Assembly (NCBI GenBank): GCA_030592565.1
Contig: JAUVIX010000130.1
Span: 1-9,280 of the forward strand
Origin: Chlorobiota bacterium
Lineage (GTDB): Bacteria > Bacteroidota > Bacteroidia > Bacteroidales > JAADJA01
DNA length: 9,280 nucleotides
Direction of reading: 5' to 3'
The position numbers and the translations under genes were made by a program. The notes under the pieces are model-generated. The model was not told the DNA's origin. It saw only the letters and a program-made list of their open reading frames with translations, and made no database searches. This document shows, in pieces, positions 5,712-9,280 of the stretch; positions within the stretch are counted from its first letter, which is position 1, and every line of letters starts with the position of its first letter.

Positions 5712-6606
5712 TCTCAGGATATTTTATTTTCCTCTGATTTCCTTCAAAACAGGCATTCAGACTTGCAGTTGTTCTTTGCATTGCAACCATTAAAGGACTA
5801 TTCTTACCCTCAATCAAAACATCGACCACAGGTATTTGCAAAAGCTTACTTTTTAATGCGGGAGTTAACTCAGCAACATTATCTTCTTTTTCCAATATAT
5901 CCAGCACAACCATATCAACATAAGGCCTGTATGGTTCCATTATATCATCGGCAAGGCAGTATGCATTATATTTATTGTGATGGTGGATACCAAGTGTTGG
6001 TAAAAGGCCCGAAGCAACAAGACCTCTTGCCGTTATAGCTCGTAAAATTGCATATCCATAATTCAGCAAATTATTCGGCTCGGCTTCAAACCTGCCACGC
6101 TTAAAATTATTAACATAATCTTTGAACAACACATTCCAGTAATAAGCAGCAGCCCTCCCCTCATAATTATCCGGGTCACCCGAGCCGACACTTCGTTGCC
6201 AGTATTCCATGTTTTTTGTATCAATTCCGATGTTTTTTAACAATGCAGCCTGATTGCCTATTTTTATTTTAACTGTTTGTTGCCATAAATTTTTCATCAA
6301 TGGAACAGAAGCATCAATTTGGGTTTTAAACCTCTCGCTTTGAATATGATTCCCATCAAGATTTAACATCAATCCCTGCGGCAGATGGCGTTCGTCGCAT
6401 GTAATAAGAGCCACGTTATTATGTAATAATTTTGTAATAAGATTTTGCGAAATTGTAAGTTGGTAGGCATCAAGTATAACAACCCCAATATCCTCAATTG
6501 GAACCATTGCCTGCGGTTTTTCCTTTTCAGCAAAATCAACAATAAGATGTTCATCCCTGGTATGGAGATAAGCGTTGTTTCCAAAATATAAGGTTCGTTT
6601 TATCAT
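5704..6606 (-). CDS. cas1: Cas1, type II-C CRISPR integrase
   Basis: A 300-aa protein, the usual length for type II Cas1. It is the metal-dependent catalytic subunit that integrates new spacers with Cas2. The N-terminal beta domain begins MIKRTLYFGNNAYL. The C-terminal helical domain carries the expected metal ligands: Glu149 in DNYEGRAAAYYW, a His in LGIHHHNKYN (208 or 209) and Glu224 in LADDIMEPYRP. The start ATG 6606-6604 is supported by the conserved first residues. cas2 overlaps the 3' end by 8 bp, implying translational coupling. A gap of 468 bp to cas9, filled by a transposase relic and hairpins, replaces the usual tight cas9-cas1 junction, so cas1 may depend on read-through or a promoter within that gap; I could not see a clear TAnnTTTG there. 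No cas4 or csn2 is present, which supports subtype II-C. The gene appears intact. Confidence 0.97.
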   Translation of the reverse strand: MIKRTLYFGNNAYLHTRDEHLIVDFAEKEKPQAMVPIEDIGVVILDAYQLTISQNLITKLLHNNVALITCDERHLPQGLMLNLDGNHIQSERFKTQIDASVPLMKNLWQQTVKIKIGNQAALLKNIGIDTKNMEYWQRSVGSGDPDNYEGRAAAYYWNVLFKDYVNNFKRGRFEAEPNNLLNYGYAILRAITARGLVASGLLPTLGIHHHNKYNAYCLADDIMEPYRPYVDMVVLDILEKEDNVAELTPALKSKLLQIPVVDVLIEGKNSPLMVAMQRTTASLNACFEGNQRKIKYPEIE

Positions 6607-6631
6607 ATTAGTAGAATTATATAGCCAAGCC

Positions 6632-6680
6632 AGCTCTACGAGGGTTTTGAACCCTCGTAGAGCTACGCGCGCAGGATTAA
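6632..6680. repeat. REP-like hairpin element, copy 2
   Basis: Perfect 15-bp arms, AGCTCTACGAGGGTT (6632-6646) and its complement (6650-6664), with loop TTG, followed by the CTACGCGCGCAGGATTAA tail also found in copy 1. Stem sequences differ between copies by paired changes (CTTCGAG against CTACGAG, each with matching opposite arm), as expected if the hairpin shape is what is kept. It lies 25 bp upstream of the cas1 start, and its tail contains the stop codon of the transposase relic. Confidence 0.6.
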
Positions 6681-7000
6681 AGATCGAAACCAGAAATTCC
6701 AGACCCTATCGAATGACAATATTTAAAATTTTCAACATCATTATATAGTTCTATAACTTCATCTCTTTTTATAAAAGTCTCTCCGGTTGACAAAATTACC
6801 TTGTAAGATGAATGTTTCCATTCGTCTATCTTTTTAACGAAGCCATGATGAATAGGATTCAAATAAATATATTGAATACGATATTTGAAATAATCCTCAT
6901 TATCAACTAAGATTTTTTTAAAACGATTATTAAACTAACTTCCTTTACGATTATTCGTTTCCAATGGTGTTTTTGAATCAGCCATTAATACGTTTATTTT
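6677..7000 (-). pseudogene. Decayed RAYT/Y1-type (IS200-like) transposase, C-terminal part
   Basis: The C-terminal half of a REP-associated tyrosine transposase or relative. Diagnostic residues are YIYLNPIHHGFVKK followed by WKHSSYK, the family's NPxxHGxV...W.ySSY pattern, then a ...EVIELY.....F.YCH tail. Upstream, NNRKGS, a TAG stop (6937-6935), then FNNRFKK matches the conserved RKGSLFxxxFKK, so the TAG most likely arose from a Leu codon (TTG to TAG). The reading ends at the hairpin at 7003. The N-terminal HUH motif and probably the catalytic Tyr region are missing, so no active enzyme is made. The remnant starts without a proper ATG (TTG 6862 is internal). It lies between cas9 and cas1 and is bracketed by hairpins, consistent with insertion of a REP/RAYT-type element into the cas operon and later decay. 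The family call rests on motifs recalled, not on a search. Confidence 0.75.
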
Positions 7001-7002
7001 AG

Positions 7003-7039
7003 CCAACCCTTCGAGGGTTTAAAACCCTCGAAGGGTTGG
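7003..7039. repeat. Perfect 18-bp inverted repeat, hairpin copy 3
   Basis: CCAACCCTTCGAGGGTTT (7003-7020) and its exact complement (7022-7039) around a single A. It shares the core CCCTTCGAGGGTTT with copy 1 but lacks the GCGCGCAGGATTAA tail; TAGTTGG follows instead. It separates the cas9 stop (35 bp away) from the transposase relic. There is no T-run, so termination is uncertain, though a stem this stable could still affect read-through from cas9 to cas1. Confidence 0.65.
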
Positions 7040-7074
7040 TAGTTGGTTAGTTCCGAATTATGAAAATTTAAAAA

Positions 7075-9280
7075 CTAATACTCCCCAACTCTTTCAACAT
7101 TCCCCAACCTATCAACTTTCAACTTCCAACATCTTTCTTTTATCATAATAGGTTTGTCTTTGCTGTCAAGTATATCAAATTCGTTACAATACCTTTGCAA
7201 CCTCTCACTTTTACTATTTGTCCCATTCTCATTCTTTTGAATTTCTTTTGCATTTGAATAGGGTACGAAATGACATTCATTTTTAGTCGTACTAACCATT
7301 TTATAAATCCTAACCACTTGCTCCTTAGAAAGATTATTAAAATTAACAGAGTCAGGATTATCTATTTCATCAGCAACAGGAACATAGACTAAATCATTAG
7401 GCGATAAAGAAAATAGAAATTCACCTTTGTCCTTATTAACAGGAATCTGTGTTCTTTCATCTATTGGTAAATGAGCTTCTTGTTTTTGATGCTCTATTAC
7501 TACATTTAAAGGTACTGTTTCGTATTCTCGTTTTTGCTTTTTTTCATTCCAATATATTGCAAAAAAGAGATTTGTTCCAGATTCTGCCTCACCAAATTTG
7601 TGTTCAGTATTATAGAAATGACCTAAATTAAATTTCAAGCTTGACGATTCAGCAATTGGCAATTTGTATACAGGAATGCTTCTGTTATTATTAAACTCCT
7701 CAATTCCATCAACAGAAAAAGCTATGTCAATATCATATTTTTTATTTTCTAAATGGTTTAACAAATCTTTTCTTATTACTAAATCAGAAACTTTATTTAT
7801 AAATGAAATCGCTTGTTCAGTAGTTTTTATCCCTCCTTTTCCTCGATTTGCTAATTTAAAAATAGGTTGTCTTTTTCTATATCGCACTTCTTTACTATTA
7901 AAGGCCGTATATTTTAGTTCTTTTCCATCTGCATCTATCAGCGGACTTTTCTTTAAATACTTTTCTGTGTCTCCTATTTTTTTATTGTTTAATTCAAAAG
8001 CTTTCTCAACCTGCTGTTTTATTGTACTATCAATAATAAATTTTCTTTTACCAATATGTTTACTTATTTCTAAAACAGAAAAGTTATATTCATTTTTTCC
8101 ATAAGGCATTGGTGTATGTAATGTTTTTCTAATTGCCCAATTATCTCCTTTGATTTGCTTTGTTAATTCTTTTTTTGGTTTCCCATTTTTATCTAACCTC
8201 AATTTCCCTTTTTCATCTTTATAAGACCAATACCTATTATTTGTCTTGTTAATTACACGTAGGTTTTGTTTAAAACTTACTATTATTTTTTCTAAACTAT
8301 CTTTGGCTCCTGTTGCAAAATTATCCCAAGCCATTAAAAAGTGTTTGGTGTAATGTCCCTCTTTATTCTTTTTTAATAGTGAATCTCTTAATCCGTAGTT
8401 TCTTTTCTCAGAATTAAGAGCATTTAAATAATTTGTATGCTTTTTTGTGCAACAAGCAATTACCAAAGCATCTAAAGCATGATGGCGATGGTCAATTCGC
8501 TTCTTATTGAATCCTTTTCCAATTTCATCAGGCACTTGTGTTCTGAAAGCGTTAATTTTATCATCCCAGTAACCAAAACTATTAGAGTTGGTAATCTCAT
8601 TTAAACGTTTAAACCTTGAAGCAATAATTTCATTCCATTTATCATTTAAACCCCAATCTTGTTTTAGTTTAGATGTAATAGCTCCAGTAACTGGAACGAT
8701 ATGTTTTGATGTTGCTTCTTGCTCATTATCTTCCCTTACAATATTGCTTAATAAACCTTTCACTAATTTACTAATATAACGGCTATCATTCAATTGTCTT
8801 TCAACAAAGTCTTCTGGAATATCTTCCGAAAGAAGCTTTTTTAGTTTAGCCCTGTTTTTTTTGATATATTTATTACAATGAATTTCATACTCTTGAAGTG
8901 TAAACAACCTTATTGTCTTTGAATTTGCGGATAACTCGGGAACAATCCGCCCTTCATTGTTTTTTATAAATTCATATCCTGTCTGATTATCTTTATAAGG
9001 ATTTGGGTTTATAGCTGCTTCACATATAACTTTATTACTCAAAGAATCATCAAAAAATCGTGATTGAGGAATAATATGCTCAATCTGATAATCTGTTGTA
9101 AACAATTTATTTAATGGAATTATTTCCCCGGTATAAGGTGAAATATACCCTTGTTCCAACCACAATTTATATTTATTTATTTCTGACTTTGTTGGTGATA
9201 TGCTTTTTCTTATTTTTTCAACATCCTTAATTTTTAATTTTTTATAACTTGTTTCTGGATTATTAAAAATACCTTCTTCA
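7075..9280 (-). CDS. cas9: Cas9, type II-C, C-terminal 734 codons (5' end outside window)
   Basis: The RNA-guided DNA nuclease of the locus. The frame is open to the window edge; a TTG at 9165-9163 is an internal Leu codon (context KYKLWLEQG), not a start. The HNH domain is at the upstream end: SPYTGEIIPLNKLF, then IEHIIPQSRFFDDSLSNKV, with catalytic His at 9078-9076 (equivalent to His840 of S. pyogenes Cas9) and the supporting Asn in SNKV. RuvC-III follows as RIDHRHHALDALVIACC, with the His and Asp that match His983 and Asp986 of S. pyogenes Cas9. The remaining ~460 residues are the C-terminal PAM-interacting region, ending in NVERVGEY and TAG at 7077-7075. RuvC-I, the bridge helix, the REC lobe and RuvC-II lie beyond the edge; the full protein would be near 1,400 aa if it follows the long Bacteroidota II-C forms. 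No frameshift or stop was seen in this part. PAM preference cannot be read from the sequence. Confidence 0.97.
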   Translation of the reverse strand, partial: EEGIFNNPETSYKKLKIKDVEKIRKSISPTKSEINKYKLWLEQGYISPYTGEIIPLNKLFTTDYQIEHIIPQSRFFDDSLSNKVICEAAINPNPYKDNQTGYEFIKNNEGRIVPELSANSKTIRLFTLQEYEIHCNKYIKKNRAKLKKLLSEDIPEDFVERQLNDSRYISKLVKGLLSNIVREDNEQEATSKHIVPVTGAITSKLKQDWGLNDKWNEIIASRFKRLNEITNSNSFGYWDDKINAFRTQVPDEIGKGFNKKRIDHRHHALDALVIACCTKKHTNYLNALNSEKRNYGLRDSLLKKNKEGHYTKHFLMAWDNFATGAKDSLEKIIVSFKQNLRVINKTNNRYWSYKDEKGKLRLDKNGKPKKELTKQIKGDNWAIRKTLHTPMPYGKNEYNFSVLEISKHIGKRKFIIDSTIKQQVEKAFELNNKKIGDTEKYLKKSPLIDADGKELKYTAFNSKEVRYRKRQPIFKLANRGKGGIKTTEQAISFINKVSDLVIRKDLLNHLENKKYDIDIAFSVDGIEEFNNNRSIPVYKLPIAESSSLKFNLGHFYNTEHKFGEAESGTNLFFAIYWNEKKQKREYETVPLNVVIEHQKQEAHLPIDERTQIPVNKDKGEFLFSLSPNDLVYVPVADEIDNPDSVNFNNLSKEQVVRIYKMVSTTKNECHFVPYSNAKEIQKNENGTNSKSERLQRYCNEFDILDSKDKPIMIKERCWKLKVDRLGNVERVGEY

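Noticed and set aside
5763..6584. Open frames of 91 codons (+) and 71 codons (-) over cas1
   Set aside because: They overlap the intact cas1 frame entirely and match no family I know.
7003..7039. Intrinsic terminator for cas9
   Set aside because: The stem is strong but no T-run follows on the - strand (GCTAAAATAAACG), so I list it as a repeat element only.
6607..7074. tracrRNA between cas9 and cas1
   Set aside because: I found no stretch complementary to GTTGTGAATTGC there; the gap is explained by the transposase relic and hairpins.
7449..8779. Plus-strand open frames of 60, 146 and 63 codons
   Set aside because: They are antisense shadows of cas9 with low-complexity, Phe/Leu/Ser-rich translations.
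9163..9165. TTG as the cas9 start
   Set aside because: The frame stays open to the window edge with Cas9-like sequence, and the HNH domain cannot be the N-terminus of Cas9.

Overview
The window most likely comes from a member of the Bacteroidota. It is AT-rich. It carries a type II-C CRISPR-Cas locus with 46-bp repeats starting GTTGTGAATTGC, a form common in that phylum. Motifs of the Bacteroidetes promoter type TAnnTTTG recur, and one secreted protein has the signal-peptide and terminal-Phe outer-membrane barrel style usual there. No species can be named from the sequence.

Layout. Positions 1-253 hold no gene I can support. At 254-3750 is a two-gene operon on the + strand: an inner-membrane urea-transporter-like channel fused to an M23 zinc metallopeptidase domain, overlapping by 19 bp a secreted TPR/outer-membrane beta-barrel protein. 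At 3751-4119 is a scarred region: a CRISPR-repeat-like relic, a REP-like hairpin, and a small gene whose frame is broken or slippery at an A10 tract. At 4120-5234 is the CRISPR array: one degenerate end repeat, then 14 identical 46-bp repeats, with all 14 spacers exactly 30 bp. At 5225-5337 is a probable tracrRNA ending in a strong intrinsic terminator. On the - strand follow cas2 (5371-5711, one-base frameshift), cas1 (5704-6606, intact), a decayed RAYT/Y1-type transposase between two hairpin elements (6632-7039), and the C-terminal 734 codons of cas9 (7075-9280, running off the window).

How it works together. Array and tracrRNA read rightwards; the cas genes read leftwards; the two transcription units converge at 5337-5371. 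Every perfect repeat contains a Bacteroidetes-type promoter (TTG, 18 nt, TATCTTTG), so each spacer could be transcribed from the repeat before it. The last repeat would then drive the tracrRNA, whose anti-repeat ends exactly 30 nt after that repeat, where a next repeat would otherwise begin. Cas9 would use the crRNA:tracrRNA duplex. Cas1 and Cas2 would add spacers, but cas2 as written cannot make a full protein. The catalytic residues of Cas9 (HNH, RuvC-III) and Cas1 that fall in the window are present, so interference may work while adaptation is doubtful.

The least conventional parts are the tracrRNA placed as the final unit of a self-promoting array, the degenerate repeat whose promoter box is replaced by a hairpin, the transposase relic and REP-like hairpins around the cas genes, and the channel-peptidase fusion paired with an outer-membrane barrel.
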